From assembly GCA_038380435.1 (NCBI GenBank), contig JAWZYU010000005.1, positions 41,066,001-41,130,000 of the forward strand: 64,000 bases of DNA, written 5' to 3'. This DNA comes from Ryuthela nishihirai (taxonomy: Eukaryota; Arthropoda; Arachnida; Araneae; Heptathelidae). A model generated the notes under the pieces. It was not told the origin of the DNA. It did no database searches and saw only the letters and a list, made by a program, of their open reading frames with translations. Position 1 is the stretch's first letter; each line of letters begins with the position of its first letter. The translations under genes and the position numbers were made by a program. Below, piece after piece: positions 11,268 to 20,930 of the stretch.

Positions 11268-11640
11268 ATGGGTCAGGCACAGATCTAGAAAAAAGGAGGA
11301 AAAAGAAGAGGAAAAAGGGAGGAGGGAGGGAAACTCTTCAAAGAGGGGGGATAAATTCGGAACGCCATTCCAGTATTAAGTATACCCCTGTGTTTTAGTA
11401 AACAAAAAGCTATAAATAATTCCTCAAGCAGCCACCGTGCCACAATGGTCTGATAGCAGACTGTCAGTCTAATATCCCATAGAAAAGAATTTTGTAGTTG
11501 TTTGGAGAAAAAGATATTTAAAAAATACTTTTGAAAATATATGTTTCATAATTTTGGCCTCCGTTTCGGTTACTATCATTCTCAAAAGGGGACGGGAAAG
11601 GCCTTTTTGTCCTCCCCTCCTTGATCCCTCCCTGGCCTGA
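11268..11640. other. Possible short DNA transposon remnant
   Basis: The left edge CAGGCACAGATCTAGAAAAA plus a GGAGGAAAAAG run is roughly mirrored at the right by CCTCCTTGATCCCTCCCTGG followed by CCTG. The interior is purine-rich and non-coding. No 8-bp flanking duplication could be confirmed. Confidence 0.3.
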
Positions 11641-11956
11641 GGAGAAATTTAAAGCCATTAAGTGAAACAAAGAGTCTAGAAAGAACGTAATGCTGTTTCA
11701 ATGAAATTTCAGCAGCCTTTTCAAGGAGAAACAAAGGAGTCTTTACTCCTCTTTCTTTGTGAATGCTAATAACCGCAAATAAGGGAAAAAATATATATAG
11801 ATTTCACGCATTTTTCAAATGATGTTTTAAAAACTACTAAACTTGAGAATGTGTAGTTACGAGGAGAATAAGATGTTACGTAACGCCATGCAATTCCCGG
11901 TGCCCATCTTGTCACAGCATTCTTTTCTTTTTGTAAGACTCTTCACTCTTTGCACA
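11641..11956. other. Non-coding stretch, nothing recognised
   Basis: AT-rich sequence between the possible transposon remnant and the tandem duplication. Nothing supportable was found. Confidence 0.35.
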
Positions 11957-12517
11957 TGCAATAAATTAAATGATTTTTGCCATAAGATTTTATAAATAAG
12001 CATAATAATTTAATAATAATATATTTTTTTAAATAATAATAATTTATTTCCATACTCATTTACAGAAACATTACACACAAAAAATTTCCATCAAATTTTG
12101 ATGGAAACTACGAAAGGAAATAATATACAATAAAATAAACGACAAAATATGCAAAAAAGTGCAAAACTGACAGAAACATACACTTTACAAGTGTCTCTGT
12201 GGTTTCTAGGAATCTCTGTAGTTTTTTGAGTGAAAATGCAATAAATTAAATTATTTTTGCCCTAAGATTTTGTAAATAAGCATAATAATTTAATAATAAT
12301 ATATTTTTTTAAATAATAATAATTTATTTCCATACTCATTTACAGAAACATTACACAAAAAATTCCCATCAAATTTTGATGAAAACTGCAAAAGGAAATA
12401 ATATAAAATAAAATAAACGACTAAAAATGCAAAAAAAAATGCAAAACTGACAGAAACTTACACTTTACAAGTATCTCTGTATTTTCTAGGAATCTCTGTA
12501 GTTTTTTTTTTTTTGTA
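11957..12517. repeat. 280-bp tandem direct duplication
   Basis: Two head-to-tail copies begin at 11957 (TGCAATAAATTAAATGATTT) and 12237 (TGCAATAAATTAAATTATTT), with a period of 280 bp. They share internal landmarks: AATTTATTTCCATACTCATT, a near-palindrome CCATCAAATTTTGATGG, and the end TTCTAGGAATCTCTGTAG. They lie just beyond the 3' end of the minus-strand CR1-like LINE and may be its 3' UTR in duplicate. Confidence 0.85.
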
Positions 12518-12709
12518 ATCTAGGAGTTACAAAGCAACTGTTACAGATTACAAAACAAAATTCTACTGTAAACGAAAATCTTTGGCAATGGAAAAAAAAA
12601 ACCCTAAGAAATTATGTTAAAAGCGTCTTCAATATCTTCAGTATCTACCAATAAAATTTGGTTTTTTTTTCTCAAAATTACATTCACTTTTTTCTTCTTT
12701 TATACTATT

Positions 12710-12918
12710 AATAATAAAAAAATAAATACCCCCTCAAGCAGCTGCTTGTCACAGATGTCTGACAGGAGCCTGCCAGTTTATATGCCAAAGTAAAGATCTG
12801 AAAGGATGGCAGGATCTCAGCAGAAAAACAACACGTACATCCATGCCTTACCCGGGGCTCGAACCCAGGTCTCGTAGATCAGTAGCCCAGCATGCTAACC
12901 ACTCAGCCACGGGACGGC
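12710..12918 (-). mobile_element. SINE2 copy a (tRNA-derived)
   Basis: On the minus strand a tRNA-like head (CCCGTGGCTGAGTGGTTAGC ... CCTGGGTTCGAGCCCCGGG) is followed by a body ending AGCAGCTGCTTGAGGGGGTA and an AT-rich tail. It is bracketed by an 11-bp target duplication, TTTATACTATT, at 699-709 and 919-929 past 12000. It interrupts the C-terminal coding end of the CR1-like LINE. Other copies are at 23795, 39575, 46180 and 62756. Confidence 0.9.
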
Positions 12919-12929
12919 TTTATACTATT

Positions 12930-13372
12930 TGGTAAAGAATTATATAATTTTGGTGCAATAAAATTGAAATGCTTATGTATGATTTCTTTCTTTGATTTCA
13001 CAACATGAAACATGTTTGTAGAACATCTGGTATCATTTGGGATGAACCACTTTTCGATCCAATTGTTGTTTTTATGCAGAAACAAAAGACTTCTATATAA
13101 ATATAACTTTCCCAAGAGTAATATATCATTGCTTATGTAATGATAATTTACATTGCTAATATTGCTATTTGAACCTAGTTTTACAATTTTATATTGCAAT
13201 TTCACTAGGTTTGAAATATAATCTCTCCCCTCCCCCCAACAAGGGATTCCATAGCTTAAAATTGAATGAACCGAAGCGAAATGAACTAAAATTAACAACT
13301 TGTTATGAGAACATGATTTAAGATAATATAACTTAAAAAAAATAAATTTTAATTTTTTACACACTGTATCTA
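12930..13372 (-). pseudogene. CR1/Jockey-like LINE RT C-terminal region
   Basis: The minus-strand frame shows the post-RT region of CR1/Jockey-type polymerases: HSILSYGIPCWGEG, LVKLQYKIVKLGSNS and, near the end, FNFIAPKLYNSLPNSIK. Coding runs into SINE2 at 12918 and upstream into SINE1 at 13386. The segment at 13970-14165 is the continuation upstream. The two SINE insertions and their target duplications let the original order be read directly. Confidence 0.8.
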
Positions 13373-13385
13373 TATGTTTCTTCCA

Positions 13386-13956
13386 GGGCGGGGGTGGCTC
13401 AGTCGGTAGCGCGCCAGGCTCGTAATCTGTAGTTCCCAGGTTCGAGTCCCAGCTGGGTCAGCGTTGAGATTTATCTCCGCAAAATTCCCCACCCTGCCCA
13501 CGGTCAGTAGGGGGCACCGATGGGCTTGGAAAGGCCGCCGTCAGTCGGATGGGATGTTAAGCCATGGCCCCGTGTGCGGGAGAGCCATACCCTGTGCACG
13601 TTAAAGAACACGCTGGTTGGCCTTGACGGGAAGCCATCTGTTTCCCAACAGCTGTTCCAGTGGGTCCCCTCCCCCAACCTTCTCTGAGCCTACGGGGTCC
13701 ATGTGACCTGGCCATTTAGCCCATGCTGTGCAAAGATGGGACGTTAAGCCGTGGCCCCGTGTGCGGAAGAGCCATACCCTGTGCACGTTAAAGAACACTC
13801 TAGATGGCCTTGACGGGAAGATCTGCCTCCCAACAGCTATTCCAGTGGGTCCCCTCCCCCAACCTTCTCTGAGCCTTCGGGGTCCATGTGACCTGGCCAT
13901 TTAGCCCATGGTGTGCAAAAAAGTGCCGCTCAGAGGTAAAACAACCCAACCCAACC
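13386..13956 (+). mobile_element. SINE1 copy c with internal 185-bp duplication
   Basis: A well-preserved SINE1: A box GTGGCTCAGTCGGTAGCGCG, B box AGGTTCGAGTCCCAGC, and 3' end TAAAACAACCCAACCCAACC. It is flanked by a 13-bp target duplication, TATGTTTCTTCCA, at 13373-13385 and 13957-13969. The 3' body is present twice in tandem: GATGGGACGTTAAGCC at about 13548 and about 13735, each running through CCATTTAGCCCATG. This makes it about 190 bp longer than copy a. It is inserted in the CR1-like LINE. Confidence 0.92.
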
Positions 13957-13969
13957 TATGTTTCTTCCA

Positions 13970-14165
13970 TTTTCGATTTTGTTCAACATAAATGCCTAGA
14001 TATTTAACACATTCAACCTGTTCAATAGTTTTACATACACATCCATTTACCAAATTACAACCAGAATTATGATATTTTATGACAATCTCTTTACTTATAT
14101 TCATTAAGCTGAAGTAGATAAAATTAGTTTTATCCACATTTATTTCCAGTTTATTACTACTAAAC
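13970..14165 (-). pseudogene. CR1/Jockey-like LINE RT, upstream continuation
   Basis: Minus-strand codons include VDKTNFIYFSL, then CKTIEQVECVKYLGIYVEQ and RKWKKH. This is the thumb-entry motif that normally precedes the HSILSYG region found at 12930-13372. The SINE1 copy c insertion separates the two halves. Sequence further upstream is not recognisable as RT. Confidence 0.75.
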
Positions 14166-14304
14166 TAGTTTCTTATGCTTTTGAAGTCATTTTTAATCAT
14201 GAACAATAACTCATTATTAGTTTCAGTCCAGTACATCATTACTGTCATCCACGTAAGCTGTGATTTTGCCGAATAAATTTCAATTGCAGAAATCATTACT
14301 ATAT

Positions 14305-14549
14305 TGTTGCAAATTAAATGGATGAGCACTGAGCGTAAGGATAAAGAAGTATATTTTACAATGCAAATTACAATACATTGCAAATTATTACAAAAGTATG
14401 GATGAAATAACTTTAAAACAAACTAATTTCTATCGTATATAAAGTAATAACTTTTTTACATAACAGTTAAGACCAAATTTTTACTTCTTCACTTTGATTG
14501 TCATGTTTCTTGGTTACCTTTTCTTTAGGTGTAAACAATCAAAACAAAA
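14305..14549 (-). mobile_element. Ty3/gypsy LTR-A fragment (3' end of the LTR)
   Basis: It begins (plus-strand view) TGTTGCAAATTAAATGGATG, the inverse of the LTR-A end seen at 20930 and 48234. It follows the solo LTR at 48234-48783 through TATGGATGAAATAACTT and GGTGTAAACAATC. A CR1 fragment then intervenes, and LTR homology resumes at 14866-14906. Confidence 0.75.
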
Positions 14550-14865
14550 ACTGAACAATATGAAAGAAGTGAATAAATAAGAGAACTCCCTTGAGTCCTA
14601 GCTCATGTGTGGTGAAGTTCATGAATATAACGTTTATAGAATTAGTTGCAACAGTGTTATAAAAATTAAATATTTAAGCTAAAGTTTTATCTCTATAGAT
14701 ATTTCTCTACATTATCGCAAATACAACCAATATCATATTAATGTTTTAAAAGCATAAACGTTTCGTTCATTTCTAATGTTAGCCGGCAGAGCATTAAAAA
14801 GTTTTGGTGCCAGATAAACATAGTGTAATCCTTTTATATTACTGGATTTTACTCTAATAAAGCTA
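14550..14865 (-). pseudogene. CR1/Jockey-like LINE C-terminal fragment inserted in LTR-A
   Basis: Minus-strand codons at about 14868-14745 read KGLHYVYLAPKLFNALPANI then RNERNVYAF, the C-terminal signature of CR1/Jockey RTs (compare IAPKLYNSLPNSIK at 12940). A non-coding 3' UTR-like sequence follows to about 14550. LTR-A sequence is continuous on both sides, so this is a 5'-truncated insertion. Confidence 0.65.
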
Positions 14866-14906
14866 AACAACCACCTACGCACTCACCACATAAAAATATA
14901 TCTTCT
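14866..14906 (-). mobile_element. LTR-A continuation
   Basis: AAACAACCACCTACGCACTC matches the solo LTR (ACAACCACCTGCGCACACAC at about 48538). The fragment ends at the TTAA target of the next insertion. Confidence 0.6.
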
Positions 14907-14910
14907 TTAA

Positions 14911-15438
14911 ACCTTTCACGACTAAGGGAAACATTTTTCCCATTTTAAAATTGGTGATTGTCGTATTTAATTATAACCTTATCTGCATTTTTTATACTGA
15001 ATGTCAAAATAGAACGTATGCCGAACGCAATTACGTAAACGGGAACGTTTAGAAAACAAAAACAGAACTGTCAGGACGCATAATATATGTACTATGTGCA
15101 GTGTCCATCTTTGCCTCACTACCAAAAGAAATTGCTTCGCAGAATATCATAATTAGCACAACATTTTGTATAGTAATCTAATTTCATAATTTTGTATTAT
15201 TTTAGTTAACATTTTGTTCTAATAAACCAATAAATAAAAGACATTGCATAATAAGCCTAACTATAATTTGTGTTACCTTTATAGTCCATTGGGAAAAATA
15301 TTTCCCATAAAATTCCAAAAAAACTACACATCGTTATGTATTTTTCTTATGATTTTTATTTATTTTACGTCTAAACAAACTAAAATAAACAGTTACATAC
15401 TAATATTTAGTCCTAGAAACCTTATGGTCCTGAAAGGG
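14911..15438. mobile_element. piggyBac-like MITE
   Basis: The left end follows TTAA (14907-14910) and reads ACCTTTCACGACTAAGGG. The right end is the approximate inverse, CCTTATGGTCCTGAAAGGG, followed by CTAA (15439-15442), a one-base variant of TTAA. A second inner inverted pair (GGGAAACATTTTTCCC and GGGAAAAATATTTCCC) supports the symmetry. There is no coding capacity. TTAA targets and CCTTTC...GAAAGG ends are typical of piggyBac-type non-autonomous elements. It lies within the LTR-A remnant. Confidence 0.6.
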
Positions 15439-15455
15439 CTAAGAAGAGGCATAAA

Positions 15456-15487
15456 TCATCATCATCACCATCATCACCACCACCACC

Positions 15488-15521
<34 letters not shown>

Positions 15522-15527
15522 TCATCA
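15456..15527. repeat. CAT/CAC trinucleotide tract (RTE 3' tail)
   Basis: About 24 consecutive CAT or CAC triplets. On the minus strand this is a (GATG)-type triplet tail directly after the end of RTE copy B, the longest such tail in the window. Copies A, D, F and G end in shorter GAT runs. The plus-strand frame through it looks like a polyhistidine protein but is not a gene. Confidence 0.9.
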
Positions 15528-17113
15528 AGCAGCCATGGGATACGGAGGTCCAACCAGACCATGCAATTTAGTTCTCCAAGCAAGTCTATCCTGAGCTACA
15601 TCTACTGCATCTGGCCACTGCACACCAATTCTAACAAGATCCTGTTTGACATTGTCTGCCCACCGCATCCTAGCTCTCCCCTTCCTTCTGAGGCCTTTAT
15701 GCACACTGTTCATAACTCTATTCGCCAATCTATAATTATTCATATGGGCAACATGGCCAAACCAACGGAGTCTCTCTCTGCACAATATGCTGCTTAAAGG
15801 AGGTTGCAAACTCCTTTGCCTAACCTCATCATCAGTTACAAAGTTGAACCACCTAATGCCCAAGATACTGCGTAAGCATCTGGAATCAAAAGTATCTAGT
15901 TCCCTGTTATCTTGTTTACAAAGTGTCCAAGTTTCACTACCATAACTAACACTAGAAAGAACCAAACTATTATACAGTGTAATTTTAGTCTTTAGGTGTA
16001 TACGCCTATTTCTCCACACTCTCCATAGATTCTTAAAAGTCCCGGCAGCAATCCCTATTCGTCTGTTAATCTCATGCCGCACATCACCATTATCTGTTAC
16101 ATAGCTCACAAGAAAATTAAACTGTGACACCTGCTCAAGACTGCAACCATTCAGATTAACTGAATCACAGCCTGCCGGACCAACTTTCATCACTTTAGTT
16201 TTCTCTCTGTTTATAACCAAACCTACTCTACTACCAGTCTCATCAACAGCTCGAATGAAAGAGTTCATCTCATCAACATCATTTGCCAAAAGGGCTAAAT
16301 CATCAGCATAATCTAAATCAGAAATTTTCGTATCTCCAGCAAATTTGAGGCCAAAATCTTTCCCTTGAAGTGAATTTCGCATAACATAATCAATAACCAA
16401 GCTAAAGAGAAAAGGAGACAAAATGCACCCTTGTCGAACACCAGAAGTAATGCTAAACCAATTGCTACAAGCCTTACCAACTCTCACACACGACTCAGTG
16501 TTATTATAGAGAGCTTTCATTATGTTAACTAACTTGTCTGGTATACCATATGATTTCACAATCAACCACAAATTATGACAATCAACAGAGTCGAAAGCCT
16601 TTTTGAAATCAACAAAGCTAGCAACCAAAGGTTTCTGAAACTCTAAACATTTCTCAAGAATCTGCCTAAGTGAAAATATCTGATCCACACATTCCCTACC
16701 ACTTTTGAATCCACATTGCTCATCACGCAATTCACTGTCAACCAGATTCTTAATTCTATTAAGCACAATCATGGAGAGAACTTTACCTGGAACAGAGAGT
16801 AGGTTGATACCCCTATAGTTATCACAAGAACTGCGATCACCTTTTTTGAAAATAGGGATAACAATAGCTCTGGTAAAATCCTTAGGAACCATGTCTTTAT
16901 CATAAAAGATATTCAAAATTTCAGTCATCCAAGTGGTAACCGAAACATTCGCAGCTCTAAGCATTTCGGTACTAATTTCATCTACCCCTGGGGATTTATG
17001 TAGTTTAAGTTTAGAAACAGCTAAAATAACTTCAGATTGTGTTATAGGGCCAACATTAAAGCCACCAATGCATCCATCATCACTGCAAACAATGGGAGCA
17101 GAACCAACTACAT
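15525..17113 (-). CDS. RTE copy B reverse transcriptase (open frame)
   Basis: Target-primed reverse transcriptase domain, open over roughly 530 codons. RT motifs in order: LHKSPGVDEISTEMLRAANV, IPIFKKGDRSSCDNYRGINL, VASFVDFKKAFDSVDCHNLW (motif A, catalytic Asp), SGVRQGCILSPFLFSLVIDY (motif B), SDLDYADDLALLAND (motif C YADD), then VSYGSETWTLCKQDNREL. The C-terminal RLRWFGHVAHMNN...RMRWADNVKQDL is typical of RTE proteins, and it ends PYPMAA-stop. All palm aspartates are present. The upstream endonuclease is in other frames, so the full protein is not encoded. No start codon is assigned to this piece. Confidence 0.88.
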
Positions 17114-17389
17114 TTTTAGAACATCACTGAAATGCTCAGCCCACCTAGCCATGACAGAATCCTCCCCTTCTATAACCTTACCTTGTTTATCCTTCAATCC
17201 TTGTATGTCTGTCCGTTTTCTACTACATAAAACATTAACTATCTGGTACAGCTCTCTGCTGTTGTGCTGTCTAACTGCTTCCTCAGCTTTGTCAGCCAAA
17301 CCATAAAGCCAAAGATTCTTATCAGCAGCTAACTGATCTTTTACACGTTTATTAAGTTCTCTGTAATGCTTTCTATTATAACTAGTACG

Positions 17390-18500
17390 TTATTGATTAA
17401 AGACATTCCTGCAGTTCTTTCTTTCCGAAATAAGCTCAAGTGCCTTATCACTCAGATAATTCTGTCTCTTCTGCTCCTTTTTTCCTAAAAGAGTACTGTT
17501 AGTGTCCAAAAAAGCCTGTTTAAAATGATCCCATTCTTCCTCAACTTCAGTAGTAAGCAAACCATGACTGTCATAATGACTAAGTAACCTATCATGGTAA
17601 GCTTTGGCTATAACTGGATCTTTCAGAGCTTCAGTATTAAAAGTAAATTTTTTAACCCTAGCACAACACTTTTTAAGTTTAAGTTGCAACACACTTTTAC
17701 CAAGGTAATGGTCAGATCCAATTTCAGCTCCCCTATGTGCCCTGGTATTCCTAACAGAACTAGCCCATTTGCTGTTAATTAATATGTAATCAATCATATT
17801 CTTATGCAGCCCATCAGGTGAAACCCATGTGTACTTATGTATGTCGCGATGTTTGTAATAAGTGTTAGTTATTCTGAATCCATTGAGTTTACTTACCTGT
17901 AGGAGACGTTGCCCATTGCCATTGCAGCTACCAATACCAAAAGGGCCTATTACTCCTCCCCAAAGGTCAGAGTCAGTACCAACTTTGGCATTGAAGTCAC
18001 CAAGAACAAGGGTAATATCTCCTTTCTTGACAGAATTCAAAATATCCTGAAGTTGTTCATAAAACCTATCCTTCTCATCCTCATCGGCATCCTCAGTGGG
18101 GGCATAACAGCAGATAACTTTCAAGTCTTTAACGCTTGTCTGAAATTTTGCTGTAAGAAACCTTTCATTAATGCACTCATATCCTAGAAGAGCATCGCTA
18201 GCATGTCTGCTGAAAAGCAGACCCACGGTTGGTGATGCTTATTGTCGTCCCTCCCTGAAAAGAGAAATTTAAGATTATTTTTAAGAATCTGACCTTTATC
18301 TGTCCATCTGGAATCTTGCAAGCCGAGAATATCTAAATTATAACAGTGGAATTCATGTGTGAGGACATCAAGAGAAAAAGCTCTGTGTAGAGTCCTCACA
18401 TTCCAACTACCTATGGAGAGAAAATGGTTAGTGGAATGTTTAAAGAAACTATGTTTATTGAGAGAGGGAATGCTGACAATATCAAACAGCCCCCTAATCG
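17390..18500 (-). pseudogene. RTE copy B endonuclease domain
   Basis: APE-type endonuclease in two frames. The N-terminal part (to about 18190) contains FLSIGSWNVRTLHRAFSLDV and NLDILGLQDSRWTDKG. The larger part (18226-17390) contains VICCYAPTEDADEDEKDRFY, LVLGDFNAKVGTDSDL, YTWVSPDGLHKNMIDYILIN and EIGSDHYLG. The normally invariant catalytic Glu in the QET motif is Asp here (LQDSRW), as in copy G. Copies A and D keep QETRW. A frameshift near 18220 and a stop at 17390 break it. Confidence 0.85.
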
Positions 18501-18603
18501 CAGAGATGGGGCAAAGACCCGCTCCCCCCACCACTAAAGGCTGAAGCCATCTACACTGGAAGAATTCCTCTAATGTAGAATTTGACGATGCCAATAGAAG
18601 CAA

Positions 18604-19081
18604 AGAGTTCAGGTGCCTGCGATGACCTCTGCTCAGGATTATCCACTAGCTGATAAACATATCCTGAGAATCTATTCACTTGGAGCTGTCAACCCACAAA
18701 CAGAAAACATAGCTGAAGATTTTCCCTCCACAGAAGCCCACCAGTGCAGCAAAATCAGGGTCCATAATCAAGCTCAGAGCCGTATATCTGTCCAGTCCAG
18801 TGGGTTTATATGGTCAGCACCAGGACCCTGTGTGGTTGACCACTCCTCAGCAGAGTAGAAAAAAAAAGGAAAGTAGCCATAGTAGTCCAGATCAGTAGGC
18901 CACACTAATCTGGCAGCCCTCCCCTTCTGTTCACTTCCACAAGAGAGTATCTCTTTTGAAAGGTACTAACGGTCCGCACCACGAGAAGGCGGTTTCGGAC
19001 ATTAGGTGCTAGGCCTGGCCGGTTCTATGCATCATCACAGGGGATTGGTGCATAGCTCTCCTTCCAGTAACTACCTAGCAG
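18604..19081 (-). promoter_or_regulatory. RTE copy B 5' UTR
   Basis: About 480 bp upstream of the endonuclease, conserved between copies A, B, C, D and G, so it presumably carries the internal promoter of the family. Landmarks on the minus strand are GGAGAGCTATGCACCAATCC, AACCGGCCAGGCCTAGCACC and AGAGATACTCTCTTGTGGAA. The promoter role is inferred from LINE biology, with no direct evidence. Confidence 0.6.
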
Positions 19082-19283
19082 CACATAATAAAAATATATC
19101 TTAGGCTATTTATGCCTCTTTTCAGATCTCCACAACTGTAACATTTTAGTTCTATCATTCTTAGTTTTCAGATCGGTTCTATGTTCAAATTCGTTTGTTA
19201 CATAAATCTCATGCAGAAGCATAGGCGAGCGTCCATGTCACGTTTTTCATAAAGTCACTGCAGTACGTTCATCTGTCATAACA
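19082..19283 (-). mobile_element. LTR-A fragment (5' start of the LTR)
   Basis: On the minus strand it starts TGTTATGACAGATGAACG, matching the starts at 20364 and 48783, and follows that LTR for about 200 bp to the RTE copy B boundary. A purine tract (AAGGAAGGGGCAG, 19284-19296) lies immediately before it, as expected for the polypurine tract next to a 3' LTR. Confidence 0.8.
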
Positions 19284-19526
19284 CTGCCCCTTCCTTAAAG
19301 TCTTGTTCGTCCCGAACATTTCTGGGTTCCGAAGCTTCTTCAGTTCTTCCATGAAACGAGCCAAATGATCTACATGAACCACCTTGCACTTTGTAGTTGG
19401 ACGTTGACGAATGCGATACACCACGTCGTTAATCCTGTTAACTACTATATACGGACCTTCCCAAGGTTTTTGAAGTTTTGGTGAAAGTATCTTCCTTCTA
19501 TGTGGATTGTACAGCCAAACAAGATC
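19284..19526 (-). pseudogene. Ty3/gypsy integrase C-terminal region (minus-strand copy)
   Basis: Minus-strand codons encode the tail of a gypsy integrase: DLVWLYNPHRRKILSPKLQ, KPWEGPYIVVNRINDVVYRI and VVHVDHLARFMEELKKLR. LTR-A follows. The same stretch recurs inverted at about 20050-20250, so the two form a large inverted repeat. No catalytic residue lies in this piece. Confidence 0.85.
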
Positions 19527-20260
19527 TCCTTGCAGAGATGATAGTAAATATCTTGATTAGTAGGTATGGAGTACCTTTGCAACTCTACTCTGACCAAGGA
19601 CGAAATTTTGAATCCAATGTGTTTAAGAGCATCTGCCAAATATTAGGCATTCAGAAAACCATAACAACTCCCCTACACCCTCAATCGGATGGTATGGTTG
19701 AGAGATTTAATAAGACAATTGCACAACATCTATCATTATTTGTCGACGACCATCAACGCGACTGGGATCGCCATATACCACTCCTTTTGTTGGCATATAG
19801 AACAGCAGTGCATGAGACAACTGGACAGGAAACTTCCATGATGCTCTTTGGAAGAGAGTTACGCCTCCCTTGTAACCTTTTATACGGTCGGCCCGAAGCA
19901 ATGCCTGTATCCGTAAAGGGATTGTAATACGTACAAGGATTATAACAACGACTAGAAGAAATCCATCACTCCATCAGACATAACATCAACTTAGAATGCG
20001 AGAGAACCGAAACGAGATACGACAGTAAAACAAATGGACTGTTTCAATCGAGAAGATCTTGTTTGGCTGTACAATCCACATATAAAGAAAAAAACTTTCT
20101 CCAAAACTTTAGAAACCTGGGGAAGGTCCGTATACAGCAGTTAACAGGATTAACGACGTGGTGTATCGCATTCGCCAACGTTCTGCTACAAATTGCAAGG
20201 TGGTTCATGTGAATCGCTTGGCCCAGTTTCATTGAAGAACTGAAGAAGCTTCGGAAATGA
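19527..20260 (+). pseudogene. Ty3/gypsy integrase core and C-terminus (plus-strand copy)
   Basis: Integrase of an LTR retrotransposon. Visible are YGVPLQLYSDQGRNFESNVF (second catalytic Asp), TTPLHPQSDGMVERFNKT (catalytic Glu, correct D-x35-E-type spacing), WDRHIPLLLLAYRTAVHETT and MMLFGRELRLPCNLLYG. An open frame ends at about 19925. The C-terminal region follows in other frames to about 20260 (DLVWLYNP-like, ELKKLR-like). The first catalytic Asp and everything upstream (protease, RT, RNase H) are absent because the sequence flips into the opposite-strand copy at about 19527. Confidence 0.88.
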
Positions 20261-20363
20261 TTTTAAATTGTAAGAAATTTAAGGCATCCAAGTGAAATCA
20301 TCTTGTCATTCAAGATTAAAGGGAATCGTTATCGACAACCAAGCCAGAGTCTGCTTTGAATAC

Positions 20364-20930
20364 TGTTACGACATATGAATGTGCTTCACTGAGTTTGTGA
20401 TGGGCGTGTCATGAATGCTAGTGTATGCTTCTGCGTGAGAATTAATTAACCAACGAATTAGAACATAGAACCTATCTGAAATATAAGAAAGATAGGAGTG
20501 TGTTGTTGAAGTTCTAATATCCAAAAGGAGGCATAATTAAGAGTCTGTGCACGATAGTTTAACGAATAAATGTTTTTATTTAGTGTGTGCTCCGGAGGTT
20601 GACTACTTTATTGGTATGGATTATATTAGTAAGCTGGCGTATATAAAGGAAAATATTGTCGTCTTGCGCATGGTGAACAAAATATGAAAAGAATAATTTT
20701 TTAAAAACCAGTACACTTAATCGCAGTTTTGTGTATAGTTATTTAGTAATTTAATAGATTCTTCTGAAAGCTTATCTTTGTATTGTTATAGAGTTTTGTA
20801 CCTGTTGACTTAATTTGTTTATAAATGATTTTATTGATACTTTTGTAATAAGTTGCACTGTATTGCAATTTCCATTGACAAATTTCTACTTGAAATCACG
20901 TTCAGTGCTTATCCATTTCAAATTGCAACA
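20364..20930 (+). mobile_element. LTR-A (3' LTR of the plus-strand gypsy fragment)
   Basis: 567 bp with TG...CA ends: TGTTACGACATATGAATG to CCATTTCAAATTGCAACA. Both ends match the solo LTR at 48234-48783 (inverted) and the fragments at 19283 and 14305. An AATAAA-type signal (CGAATAAATG) lies at about 20563. It follows the integrase C-terminus at the distance expected for a 3' LTR. Confidence 0.8.

Larger units (their letters stand above)
15528..19081 (-). mobile_element. RTE-type LINE copy B (near full length)
   Basis: The best-preserved copy. Running right to left: 5' UTR (19081 to about 18603, starting CTAGGTAGTTACTGGAAGGA), APE endonuclease (about 18470-17390), linker, reverse transcriptase and C-terminal tail (17113-15525), then a GAT-triplet tail. 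Single-ORF architecture, short 3' UTR and triplet tail fit the RTE clade. Lesions are a frameshift near 18220, an in-frame TAA near 17390 and a frameshift near 17115. The RT frame itself is open for about 530 codons. It sits between two pieces of gypsy LTR-A sequence (14866-14906 and 19082-19283). Confidence 0.92.

Noticed and set aside
15244..15594. Plus-strand ORF with a long histidine run
   Set aside because: The histidines come from the CAT/CAC triplet tail of RTE copy B on the other strand, and the rest is non-coding flank.
19445..19901. Minus-strand ORFs of 64 codons opposite the gypsy integrase
   Set aside because: Shadows of the plus-strand integrase, apart from the true minus-strand C-terminal copy already annotated at 19284-19526.
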